Origin: a virus
DNA: 40,254 nt
Reading direction: 5' to 3' (one strand)
IMG/VR virus record: IMGVR_UViG_3300045996_000418
Span: 1-40,254 of that record
The notes beneath the pieces were generated by a model. That model saw nothing but the letters and a program-made list of their open reading frames with translations, was not told where the DNA came from and ran no database searches. The position numbers were made by a program, and so were the translations under genes. Below, piece by piece: positions 8,071 through 15,796 of the stretch (positions are counted from its first letter, which is position 1; every line of letters begins with the position of its first letter).

Positions 8071-8315
8071 ATACAGAAGACCGAATAACTCATATCAATC
8101 ACGCCATGCAGGCCATCCAAACCGGGTGGCCTTTTTTATTGGTCGAGATAGAAAGCGCGATCAAGCAAAAGACGGAAAGCCTGATCTCGCAGAACAACGA
8201 AGAGACGCGCGGAGCCATCAAGGCGCTGCAAGATTTAATGAATTTGCCTGAAGCGCTGCAGCAGGAGCGCGAAGGTTTAATCGCCGCACTATCCGAAGAG
8301 GACGCTGCGAATTGA
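8067..8315 (+). CDS. small helical protein before scaffold (82 aa)
   Basis: Coupled by ATGA to the SGNH tail gene. From about residue 25 it is a continuous charged helix (ESAIKQKTESLISQNNEETR), likely a coiled coil. No family recognised. Codons 16-24 contain an intrinsic-terminator-like hairpin with six T, so the true gene may once have begun downstream (a TTG or GTC region after 8138), with the present start acquired when the upstream tail gene was inserted. Confidence 0.66.
   Translation: MNTEDRITHINHAMQAIQTGWPFLLVEIESAIKQKTESLISQNNEETRGAIKALQDLMNLPEALQQEREGLIAALSEEDAAN
8111..8137 (+). terminator. terminator-like hairpin inside the start of a small ORF
   Basis: Stem GGCCA/TGGCC (loop 11) followed by six T. 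The structure lies within the 5' coding part of the 82-aa ORF. It pairs with the hairpin at 5772 to bracket the SGNH tail gene. Confidence 0.6.
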
Positions 8316-8329
8316 AGCAGTAAGGACTA

Positions 8330-8344
8330 TCCGATCCTATCGGA
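8330..8344 (+). promoter_or_regulatory. hairpin just upstream of the scaffold gene
   Basis: Perfect 6-bp stem TCCGAT/ATCGGA with a 3-base loop, 14 bases before the scaffold ATG and directly 5' of its AGAGGA site. It could tune translation of the scaffold; no T tract follows, so it is not a terminator. Confidence 0.45.
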
Positions 8345-8358
8345 CCCTAGAGGACACT

Positions 8359-9141
8359 ATGCAGACGAATGACGAATACCAGAAGGAATACGACAAAGCA
8401 GCAGCAGAGCTGGAAGCGGCGGCAAACGGCACTCCCGTAGCCACTACCGCAGAACCGGAGGTCAAGGCAGAGCCTGTAGCGGAGCCCGCGAAGGAAGAGC
8501 CGAAAGCCGAAGAGCCAGCAAAGCAACCCGAAGAAAAGCCAATCGACCCGGTTGAAGAACTGCGGTTGAAGCTGGAGAAGGCCGAGAAAGCGCTCAAGGA
8601 TACCCAAGCGTGGGGAACCAAGAAAGCGCAGGAACTGGCACGCATCCAGCGCGAGAGCGAGTTGGCGCAACGCGAAGCGAAGAAGCCGCAGATTCTGGAC
8701 CAAAACCCGGAATTGGCCGAAGCGATTCAGTACGTTGTATCCGACCCGACGCCAAAGATTCAGGCCGAAGACAAGCAGCAGGAGTGGCTATCGATCGTAG
8801 ATCGTGCTCACCCCGGCATTTTTGCTGCAGACATCGACCCTGAACTTGAAAAGGCGATTCTTGCGAGGCGCGAAACGGGTGGCGCTGATTGGTCCGACCC
8901 CATTGTGGCTATTGCGGAAATCACTGCGGAAAAACTGGCGCACGCAGAACGGCAAATCGGAAAGAGATTTGCCGCTGAGGCAGCCAGATTGCAACAGAAA
9001 AGCGCGATGTCTGTTCCCGGCGCCGGCTCTTCGGCTGTCACTGCACAGCCGGTAGATAAGGCGTTGGAAGAGGTTAAGCGCATTCAATCCATGTCTGACG
9101 CCGAGTTCGCCGCTGAGGTGCGACGCGTCAAAGGTTATTAA
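8359..9141 (+). CDS. capsid scaffolding protein (260 aa)
   Basis: Lies directly before the major capsid gene. The first 75 residues are an Ala/Glu/Pro/Lys repeat-rich, disordered segment (EPVAEPAKEEPKAEEPAKQP), followed by a long charged coiled coil and a basic C-terminal helix (ADAEFAAEVRRVKGY-like). This composition, size and position are characteristic of phage scaffolds, which template prohead assembly and then leave. No protease motif is visible. Start chosen at the ATG following AGAGGA. Confidence 0.82.
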   Translation: MQTNDEYQKEYDKAAAELEAAANGTPVATTAEPEVKAEPVAEPAKEEPKAEEPAKQPEEKPIDPVEELRLKLEKAEKALKDTQAWGTKKAQELARIQRESELAQREAKKPQILDQNPELAEAIQYVVSDPTPKIQAEDKQQEWLSIVDRAHPGIFAADIDPELEKAILARRETGGADWSDPIVAIAEITAEKLAHAERQIGKRFAAEAARLQQKSAMSVPGAGSSAVTAQPVDKALEEVKRIQSMSDAEFAAEVRRVKGY

Positions 9142-9160
9142 TTTCCGATAGGAGCATCAA

Positions 9161-10150
9161 ATGGGTACTACCACTACCTCCCAAGTCGCACCAGGCACGC
9201 AGGCGTTTTACGATCGCAACCTGCTGGAGCGCGCAAAACCCGCCGAAGTGCATGGCCGCTACGGCCAGAAGCGTCCGATTGCCAAGAAGAGCGGCAACCA
9301 GATCAAGTTCCGCCGTTACTCGGCCTTGGCTGCCGCAACCACAGCACTGACCGAAGGCGTCACCCCGACCGGCTCCGAGCTGGCCGTGACTGACATCACC
9401 GCAACGCTGGCGCAGTACGGCGATTTCGTCACGCTGTCCGACGTGGTGGATATGGTCAACCAAGATCCGGTTATCACCGAAGCGACCGAAGTTCTCGGCG
9501 ACCAAGCCGGCCTGACAATCGACCAGGTGCGCCGCGACGTGCTTGTTGCTGGGACCAACGTCGCCTATGCCAACGGCGTGGCGAACCGCGCAGCCGTCAA
9601 CGTCAAGCTGTCCACTGCCGATCTGGACAAGGCAATCCGGTTCCTGAAGAACCAGAACGCCAAGTTCATGAAAGAAGGCATTCCGCCTTCGACCGGCGTT
9701 GGCACTGGCGCGATTCGCAAGGCGTACATCGCCGTCATCCACCCCGATGTGGAGTTCGACGTCGAAAGCCTGACCGGCTTCAAGCCCGTTTCCGACTACC
9801 CGTCGCAGATGGGCGTGATGGAAGACGAAATCGGCGCTTACAAGAACATCCGCTTCGTGTCGTCCACGAATGCCAAGCTGTTCGCAGGCGCTGGCGCTGC
9901 CGGCACGACCGTCTACAAGAACAACGGCGCGAACTTCGACGTGTATGCCACGCTGATCTTTGCGGCCGACGCTTACGGCGTGTGCCCGCTGTCCGGCGAG
10001 GCGATGAAAACCATCGTCAAGCCGCTCGGCTCGGCTGGTTCGGCTGACCCGCTGGACCAACGTTCTTCGGTCGGCTGGAAGGCCATGACGACCACCAAGA
10101 TTCTGAACGAATCCTGGATGATCCGCCTGGAATCCGCCGCCTCGCTGTAA
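9161..10150 (+). CDS. major capsid protein, N4-gp56 family (329 aa)
   Basis: The sequence matches the N4-gp56 capsid family: N-terminal QAFYDRNLLERAKP, then KKSGNQIKFRRYSALA, TALTEGVTPTG, the YGDFVTLSDVVD element, and a C-terminal ITTKILNESWMIRLE-type end (seen as TTTKILNESWMIRLESA). HK97-fold shell subunit forming the icosahedral head. Strong GGAG site upstream. Codon use is notably GC-rich and regular, as expected for the most highly expressed virion gene. A terminator follows immediately (10168-10192). Confidence 0.92.
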   Translation: MGTTTTSQVAPGTQAFYDRNLLERAKPAEVHGRYGQKRPIAKKSGNQIKFRRYSALAAATTALTEGVTPTGSELAVTDITATLAQYGDFVTLSDVVDMVNQDPVITEATEVLGDQAGLTIDQVRRDVLVAGTNVAYANGVANRAAVNVKLSTADLDKAIRFLKNQNAKFMKEGIPPSTGVGTGAIRKAYIAVIHPDVEFDVESLTGFKPVSDYPSQMGVMEDEIGAYKNIRFVSSTNAKLFAGAGAAGTTVYKNNGANFDVYATLIFAADAYGVCPLSGEAMKTIVKPLGSAGSADPLDQRSSVGWKAMTTTKILNESWMIRLESAASL

Positions 10151-10167
10151 TCGGTAGCAACCTATAA

Positions 10168-10192
10168 GCCCGCCTAACCCGCGGGCTTTTTT
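10168..10192 (+). terminator. intrinsic terminator after the capsid gene
   Basis: Stem GCCCGC/GCGGGC, 7-base loop, six T at 10187-10192. It is followed within four bases by the TTGGAGA ribosome binding site of the next gene. Confidence 0.82.
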
Positions 10193-10205
10193 ATTGGAGA
10201 AACAC

Positions 10206-10496
10206 ATGAGCGATGTAGCAGAAAAGACCGGAGAAGCCAAAGCCCCCAAGGCCAAGGAGCTGAAGAAGTACAAGGTCACAATCCACAGCGAAGGCGAAGG
10301 CGGCGACAAGGGCGACGTCCTGATCGGCCACAACTTCAAGCTCATCCAGATCAAGCGCGACTGCGAAGTTGTAATTGATGAAAACTTCCTTGGCGTCCTG
10401 AAATCGACGGTCATCGACACGATGGTTAAGGATGGCGAAGGCAAGATGAAGCCGGCCAAGGTGCCGCGCTATAACTTCACGGCTGAGCCTGTCTAA
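10206..10496 (+). CDS. small virion-associated protein after capsid (96 aa)
   Basis: ATG at 10206 has GGAGA six bases upstream. The N-terminus is Lys/Ala-rich; the remainder is beta-rich with regular charge alternation (KYKVTIHSEGEGGDKGDVLI). Proteins of this size after N4-gp56 capsids are often decoration or head-completion factors, but I recognise no specific family. Its TAA shares a base with the next ATG. Confidence 0.72.
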   Translation: MSDVAEKTGEAKAPKAKELKKYKVTIHSEGEGGDKGDVLIGHNFKLIQIKRDCEVVIDENFLGVLKSTVIDTMVKDGEGKMKPAKVPRYNFTAEPV

Positions 10497-11155
10497 TGCC
10501 CGCAACCTGGACGCTGCCAGTGCAAGACATCCTCACGGATGCGCTTGAGATCGTTGGCGCAATCGGCACCGGGCAAACTGCCTCGGCGGAAGACCATGCA
10601 GTCGCCTTGCGCGGCTTGCAAGGCATCCTTAAAGAGCTGCCGATCCACGGCCTGTCGTGGCCGAAGGTTACGTCTGCGCCTGTTTCGCTGACGTGGGATG
10701 TTGGAACTCCCTCTGAGATTGCGCTGCCTGCCGATTATTTCGGCGTGCCGCAGATGTACTACCTCGCGGACGACGGCGGCAAGGTCAATCTCGAAGTGTT
10801 GGCGAAGGCGCGATATGACGCGCTACCGGATCCGGCTGCGACCGCAGAACATCCGCAATTTGTCTACATCGCGGCCGACAAAACAGCGTTCTTGTACCCG
10901 GTGCCGACCGAAGACCCGGGATTAATGCTGACGTATCAAGCAATCGTACTGGATGCGACGGTTGCCGCTCCGCCCGATGTTGCGCAAACGTGGATTGCCG
11001 GGCTTGGCTTGTGGGTGGCGAACGAGATTTCACCGAAGTTCGGCGTCAGTCTTCCAGAGCGCCAGGACATTGAACGCCGCTTTCTGGCTCGCCGGGCGCT
11101 GATGCTTGCTCATGCGACGGAAACCGCGCCAATCTGCATTTCGGTGGCCGACTAA
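10496..11155 (+). CDS. head-tail connector, P22 gp4-like (219 aa)
   Basis: The N-terminal helices ILTDALEIVGAIGTGQTASA and the ALRGLQGILKELP segment are typical of the P22 gp4-like packaged-DNA stabilisation family, which binds beneath the portal after packaging. A central beta domain (PADYFGVPQMYYLAD) and a C-terminal helix follow. Length is as expected. It is coupled by TAATG overlaps on both sides and is followed by a gp10-like protein, the same order as in P22-type tails. Confidence 0.82.
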   Translation: MPATWTLPVQDILTDALEIVGAIGTGQTASAEDHAVALRGLQGILKELPIHGLSWPKVTSAPVSLTWDVGTPSEIALPADYFGVPQMYYLADDGGKVNLEVLAKARYDALPDPAATAEHPQFVYIAADKTAFLYPVPTEDPGLMLTYQAIVLDATVAAPPDVAQTWIAGLGLWVANEISPKFGVSLPERQDIERRFLARRALMLAHATETAPICISVAD

Positions 11156-12573
11156 TGCCCCGCGTAGCCCTCTTATCCGCGTCCTACACGGCGCAGAGCC
11201 GCATTGCGAACGCGCAGCGCTGCATCAACCTGTACCCGGAGGCGAACCCGCCAGACTCGCCAGCTCCGACAACCTTTTACGGTACGCCGGGCTTGCTGCT
11301 GCGTTACACGATTGGCGGCTCGGGCAGTGTTCGATGCCTCTACCGCGCAAGCACAGGGGCGCTCTTCGGCGTGCGCGGATCAAAACTGCATCGCTACAAC
11401 TCGGGCTCCTGGACCGAGCTTGCGACGCTCGCCACATCTTCCGGCGTGGTGGTCGCCGCTGACAACGGCATTTCTGCTGTGTTTGTGGACGGCACGACGA
11501 CGGCGCCAACCGTCAACCTTAGCTCCTACGCGACTGGCGCGATGTCGGGGGCGGGCTGGTATGGCGCGGATTTCGTCGCCTATACCGATAGCTTCTTCGT
11601 CTTCAACAAGCCGAATTCACAGACCTACTACAAGACCGGCGCGCTAGATCTGACCTTAGACGCACTGGATTTTGCGAGCGCAGAGGCATTGCCGGACAAG
11701 CTGATCTCCCTGCTGGTCGATCACCGTGAAATCTGGCTGTTTGGGGAGGCGTCCACAGAAGTGCACGGCAACACAGGAGCGGCGGATTTCCCCTTCGAGC
11801 GCATCGGCGGGGCCGTGATGCCGATGGGTTGCGTAGCCAAGCACTCGCCAGCGCGCATCGATAACTCGGTCGTGTGGCTGGGCCGAAATGAGAACGGCGA
11901 GGGCATGGTGTGGCGGGCTCAGGGCCATAACCCTGTGCGCATTTCCACCCATGCGATCGAGGCAGAATGGCGCGGGTATTCCCGCATTGATGACGCGCAG
12001 TCTTATGTCTATCAGCAGAGCGGACATGAATTCTACGTTTTGACCTTCCCGACCGCGAACAAGACATGGGTATGGGACGCGGCGACGCAGTTATGGCACG
12101 AGCGCGCATATCGAAACAGCGGCAACGAACTCGGCCGGCATCGCTCATCCTGCCATGTGCTTTATGAGCGGATGAGCCTTGTTGGTGATTTCGAGAACGG
12201 CAACGTCTACGAGCTGGACCCTGAGACATACAGCGACAACGGAGACGTCATCAAGCGGATCAAGACCTTCCAGCACATGGTTGCGGACGGTCGGCGCCAG
12301 TTCTTCCAGCGCTTCGAGCTGGACATGGAAGTGGGCGTAGGCAATGCCGACGACGCCGACCCGCAAGTGTCCGTCACCTGGTCGGACGACGGCGCGCGCA
12401 CTTGGAGCTCGACATTAAACCGCTCGCTCGGCGCCGTTGGTGAGTACGGCAAGCGCGTAGTGTTTAACCGCCTCGGATCGGGCCGCAATCGGGTGTTTGA
12501 GGTATCCACCACGGCAAAGGCGAAAGTGGCCCTGCAAGGCGCTTTCGTTGATGCGACGGCGGGGGCTTCATGA
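11155..12573 (+). CDS. tail hub / packaged DNA stabilisation protein, P22 gp10-like (472 aa)
   Basis: The protein has the family pattern SYTAQSRIANAQRCINLYPE near the N-terminus, then GTPGLLL and a series of beta-propeller-like strands (FVAYTDSFFVFNKP, WLGRNENGEGMVWR, FYVLTFPTANKTWVWD). The C-terminal part carries VTWSDDGARTWSS. In P22, gp10 forms the hub below gp4 and holds the needle and tailspikes. Coupled by TAATG and ATGA overlaps. Confidence 0.84.
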   Translation: MPRVALLSASYTAQSRIANAQRCINLYPEANPPDSPAPTTFYGTPGLLLRYTIGGSGSVRCLYRASTGALFGVRGSKLHRYNSGSWTELATLATSSGVVVAADNGISAVFVDGTTTAPTVNLSSYATGAMSGAGWYGADFVAYTDSFFVFNKPNSQTYYKTGALDLTLDALDFASAEALPDKLISLLVDHREIWLFGEASTEVHGNTGAADFPFERIGGAVMPMGCVAKHSPARIDNSVVWLGRNENGEGMVWRAQGHNPVRISTHAIEAEWRGYSRIDDAQSYVYQQSGHEFYVLTFPTANKTWVWDAATQLWHERAYRNSGNELGRHRSSCHVLYERMSLVGDFENGNVYELDPETYSDNGDVIKRIKTFQHMVADGRRQFFQRFELDMEVGVGNADDADPQVSVTWSDDGARTWSSTLNRSLGAVGEYGKRVVFNRLGSGRNRVFEVSTTAKAKVALQGAFVDATAGAS

Positions 12574-13718
12574 CTGTCGCCCGCATTAATGAGCGTCTGC
12601 TGCAACAGCTTGGCTTTGATCGCACGACCATTGAGGCACTGCGCCACTTGATGGAAAAGGTCGGCGGCGAAATTGGCTCTTCGCTCGTCATCTCCGTCAA
12701 CGATAAGTCGGGCGTCGTGGTCCTAACCACTGACGACATTGACGAGGGTGCGGCGCAGTACTTCACTCAGGCGCGTGCGCGGGAATCGGTAAGCGCGTCT
12801 GGCAGCGGCCTATCCTACGACTCTGCAACGGGCGAATTCGAATCCAACGGCACGGACGCGAACACGGCGAGCACGTTGGTGTTCCGCGATGCATCGGGTA
12901 ACTTTAGTGCAGGGACGATTACTGCAAATCTGAGCGGGAACGCCGATACTGCGACGACCGCAGATAGTGCCGCAGAGGCAGCGCACGCCGCTTCTGCAGA
13001 TGAAGTGCCATTCTCCGGCGTGGCCGGCAAGCCGGCAACGGCGTCCGGCTACGGGATTGCGTCAATTGACGCCATACCGATTGGGGCAACGACGCCGAGC
13101 GCCGGCAGCTTTTCGAGCGTGGCCGCTTCTGGGGATATGACCTATTCCGCGACCGGGCAGCGCATCAAGGGCGACATGAGCAACGCCACTGCCTCGAATC
13201 GCTTAGCGCTCCAGAACTCAACCGCGAACGCAGGCACTACCGTTAGCGTCATCCCGAACGGATCTGGCGCAACGGCAGGCGTGAATCTGGAAACGGATTC
13301 CACGATGATGAATTCGGTTGTTTTCAACATCGTCGCCACAGCTACGGATTGTCGGCTTAATGCAACGAAGCGAGCGGGCGGCGCACTTTTGCCAATGACG
13401 TTCTACACGAACGGCTCGGAAAGCGCTCGCATCGATACATCCGGCAACCTGCTGATACAAAAAGCCGGCGCCGGCCTCCGCATCAAAGAGGGCGCAAACG
13501 CAAAGATGGGGACGGCAACACTTGTTGCTGGCGCGGCGACTGTGGCGAACACATCGATCACCGCAAGCAGCCGCATTTTTCTGACGAGCCAAGCTGACGG
13601 CGGCACGCCGGGATGGTTGCGCGTATCTGCCAGAGTGGCCGGAACAAGCTTCACGATTACCTCGTCCGACGCCTTGGATACATCAACAGTTGCCTATCTG
13701 ATTTTGGAGCCGAGCTAA
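12570..13718 (+). CDS. tail fibre / needle-region protein (382 aa)
   Basis: N-terminal helical adaptor (1-45), then VVLTTDDIDEGAAQYFTQAR, a repeat motif common in phage tail fibres, and ANLSGNADTATTADSAAEAA, another fibre hallmark. The rest is low-complexity, beta-rich and Ser/Thr/Ala-rich, fitting an elongated trimeric fibre. A conserved C-terminal domain (from about 290) probably forms the tip. It sits after the gp10-like hub, where P22 has the needle gene; whether it is needle or fibre cannot be settled. Confidence 0.75.
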   Translation: MTVARINERLLQQLGFDRTTIEALRHLMEKVGGEIGSSLVISVNDKSGVVVLTTDDIDEGAAQYFTQARARESVSASGSGLSYDSATGEFESNGTDANTASTLVFRDASGNFSAGTITANLSGNADTATTADSAAEAAHAASADEVPFSGVAGKPATASGYGIASIDAIPIGATTPSAGSFSSVAASGDMTYSATGQRIKGDMSNATASNRLALQNSTANAGTTVSVIPNGSGATAGVNLETDSTMMNSVVFNIVATATDCRLNATKRAGGALLPMTFYTNGSESARIDTSGNLLIQKAGAGLRIKEGANAKMGTATLVAGAATVANTSITASSRIFLTSQADGGTPGWLRVSARVAGTSFTITSSDALDTSTVAYLILEPS

Positions 13719-14287
13719 TGAAAAACTTCCTGCAACTCGCGGCTGGACTTGATGTCCTCCCGCTCCTGCTCGCAATTAAGCGCCGCCCGGAGCTATGGAA
13801 AGAGGACACGTATTTGCGCGACTACCCGCAGGGGCCGTTTGGGGAGATTGAATCAATCATGCTGCGCTTCCCAACTAAGGGCGTGTACGAGACAGAGGCT
13901 GAGATGCAGAATCATCTCAGCACATACGACCAGCATGAAAACATCGATTACCCGGCGTACAAAATCCTTTCAGAAGCGCGTCCTCTGGTGATGAGCCTAA
14001 TGAGTCGCGTCGGCGGAGAGCGCCTTGGCCGCGTGATGATCAACAAGATTGCGCCAGGCGGGAAGATATTCCCGCACGTAGATACCAAGTCGCATACGGA
14101 CTATTACAGTCGGTTCCACATCGTTTTGCAGAGCCAGCCGGGCGTCTCGTTCCGCTCGGGAGATGAGCAAATTTACATGGGTACGGGTGAGGCGTGGTGG
14201 TTCGATAACAGCCAAGAGCATGAGGTTATCAACAACAGCGCGGACGATCGCATACACATGATTGTTGATGTGAGGACGAGCAAATGA
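13718..14287 (+). CDS. aspartyl/asparaginyl beta-hydroxylase-like 2-oxoglutarate oxygenase (189 aa)
   Basis: Contains the cupin-core signature of the family: KIFPHVD (His120, Asp122), SRFHIVLQS, GTGEAWWFDNSQEHEVIN (His168), and a C-terminal basic residue (Arg178) positioned to bind 2-oxoglutarate. It would hydroxylate a peptide side chain or related substrate using Fe(II), O2 and 2-oxoglutarate. It begins in a TAATG overlap with the fibre gene and is coupled by ATGA to a GNAT gene, so it is made with virion proteins. The substrate is unknown; a tail protein is an attractive guess. Confidence 0.82.
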   Translation: MKNFLQLAAGLDVLPLLLAIKRRPELWKEDTYLRDYPQGPFGEIESIMLRFPTKGVYETEAEMQNHLSTYDQHENIDYPAYKILSEARPLVMSLMSRVGGERLGRVMINKIAPGGKIFPHVDTKSHTDYYSRFHIVLQSQPGVSFRSGDEQIYMGTGEAWWFDNSQEHEVINNSADDRIHMIVDVRTSK

Positions 14288-14739
14288 TTACGTGCCATGT
14301 CGAATCATTTGAGGATCGTCTTGATGAATTGAAGGCGCTTCTCCCGGATCATTACAAGGAACTCGCGCTCAATCAGGATGCAGTCCCGCTTGATCCGCAA
14401 TATGAGGTCTATATCGACCGCGAACGCAGCGGCGGGCTTCTGTTCATCACCCTTCGAGAGGCTGGTGCGCTTGTTGGCTACTTCATTGGGTTTGTCGCCC
14501 CAGGGCTGCATTACAAAACCTGCCTGACATGCACGATGGATATTTTCTACGTGCGCAAAGACAAACGAGGCGGCAGCGCCGGGGTGCGCCTGTTTCGCTT
14601 CGTGGAAGCCGAATTGCGTCGACGAGGCGTCCAGAGGTGGTTTATGGGGTCGAAGGTGCACGCAGACGCTAGCGCCCTATTCAGGAGAATAGGGGCAGCT
14701 CCGGTCGAAACGTATTTCAGCAAATGGCTGGGAGATTAA
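14284..14739 (+). CDS. GNAT-type acetyltransferase (151 aa)
   Basis: GNAT fold: strands and helices lead to the acetyl-CoA binding motif A, MDIFYVRKDKRGGSAGVRLF (about residues 80-99), followed by a helix and HADASALFRRIGAAPVET, the C-terminal motif B region. It would transfer an acetyl group to an amine on a small molecule or protein. Start overlaps the stop of the oxygenase gene (ATGA). The two enzymes together, between fibre and ejection genes, suggest modification of a virion component; substrate unknown. Confidence 0.82.
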   Translation: MITCHVESFEDRLDELKALLPDHYKELALNQDAVPLDPQYEVYIDRERSGGLLFITLREAGALVGYFIGFVAPGLHYKTCLTCTMDIFYVRKDKRGGSAGVRLFRFVEAELRRRGVQRWFMGSKVHADASALFRRIGAAPVETYFSKWLGD

Positions 14740-14740
14740 A

Positions 14741-15787
14741 ATGGTTGCAGCAGCAGTAGTCGGATCGGCGGTCGTTGGCGGCATCGCATCGAGCAGCGCC
14801 TCAAGCAAGGCCGCCAAAGCACAACAGAAGTCGGCGGCAGACGCGAATGCGACGCAACTGAAGATGTTCAATCAGTCGCGTGACGATCAAGCGCCGTGGC
14901 GCGCGTATGGCGAGGGCGGACTCAACGAACTTGCGTACCGCCTCGGCATCTCGGCTCCCGGGTCTACTGGCGCAGGACAAGCAAATCAGCTGGCCACGGC
15001 GAGCCAAACGCCTCAAGTCGCGCAAGAAATCGAATCATACGGTTCAATCCGCAATCGGCTGATGCCGCAGTATATGGAGATGGTGACGCAACTCGGCGGC
15101 GAGGGCGATAGCGTGGTTCGCGCCGTCAACAACGCCAAACTGGAAAGCGCGATTGATGCAGAGATGAAGCGCCAGCAAAGCACCGTCAATGCAGCGCCGC
15201 AGCCATCAGCACCACAACAGGCCGTGCAGCAAGGCGCAGCTCGGCCAGGCCAGCAAAATGACCCGAACTTTGGCTCGCTGCTAAGGGATTTTTCCTTGGC
15301 CGACTTTGAGAAAGACCCCGGCTACGATTTCCGCATGGCCGAAGGCATGAAAGGCATCACGAACAGCGCGGCAGCTCGCGGCGGCCTGCTTTCCGGCGCG
15401 GCACTGAAAGCCGCAGGGCGCTACAACCAGGATTTCGCATCGAACGAGTTCGGAAACGCCTATAACCGATTCAACAACAACAAAACGAACCAGTTCAACC
15501 GCCTGGCATCTCTTGCCGGGGTTGGCCAGCAGGCCGCAACGCAGATCGGGAATCAGGGCATCGCAACCGGCCAATCCATGGCTCAGAACCAGATCGGCGC
15601 AGGAAATGCAAGGGCCTCCGGCTATATCGGCCAATCAAACGCGCTGACCGGGGCCATCGGCCAAGGCTGGAATATGTACCAAGGCAATAAGATGATGGGC
15701 ATGTTCGGAAATCAGGGCGGGAACAGCATGGCCGGCTACAACGGCGCATACAGCAATCTCGACTATGACGTCGGAAACATGAGCTAA
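14741..15787 (+). CDS. ejection/DNA-transfer protein, P22 gp7-like (348 aa)
   Basis: The hydrophobic Ala/Val/Gly-rich N-terminus (VVGSAVVGGIASSSASSKAA) followed by an Ala/Gln-rich helix is typical of internal virion proteins that leave the head with the DNA. The second half has AEGMKGITNSAAARGGLLSG and Asn/Gln/Gly-rich repeats (NQIGAGNARASGYIGQ). First of three consecutive ejection-type genes. GGGAG site upstream. Family assignment is by composition and position. Confidence 0.75.
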   Translation: MVAAAVVGSAVVGGIASSSASSKAAKAQQKSAADANATQLKMFNQSRDDQAPWRAYGEGGLNELAYRLGISAPGSTGAGQANQLATASQTPQVAQEIESYGSIRNRLMPQYMEMVTQLGGEGDSVVRAVNNAKLESAIDAEMKRQQSTVNAAPQPSAPQQAVQQGAARPGQQNDPNFGSLLRDFSLADFEKDPGYDFRMAEGMKGITNSAAARGGLLSGAALKAAGRYNQDFASNEFGNAYNRFNNNKTNQFNRLASLAGVGQQAATQIGNQGIATGQSMAQNQIGAGNARASGYIGQSNALTGAIGQGWNMYQGNKMMGMFGNQGGNSMAGYNGAYSNLDYDVGNMS

Positions 15788-15796
15788 GGACAGAAC

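Noticed and set aside
9128-10459. 443-aa reading frame opposite the capsid gene
   Set aside because: A shadow of the GC-biased, highly expressed capsid gene; low-complexity, no ribosome site, no recognisable domain.
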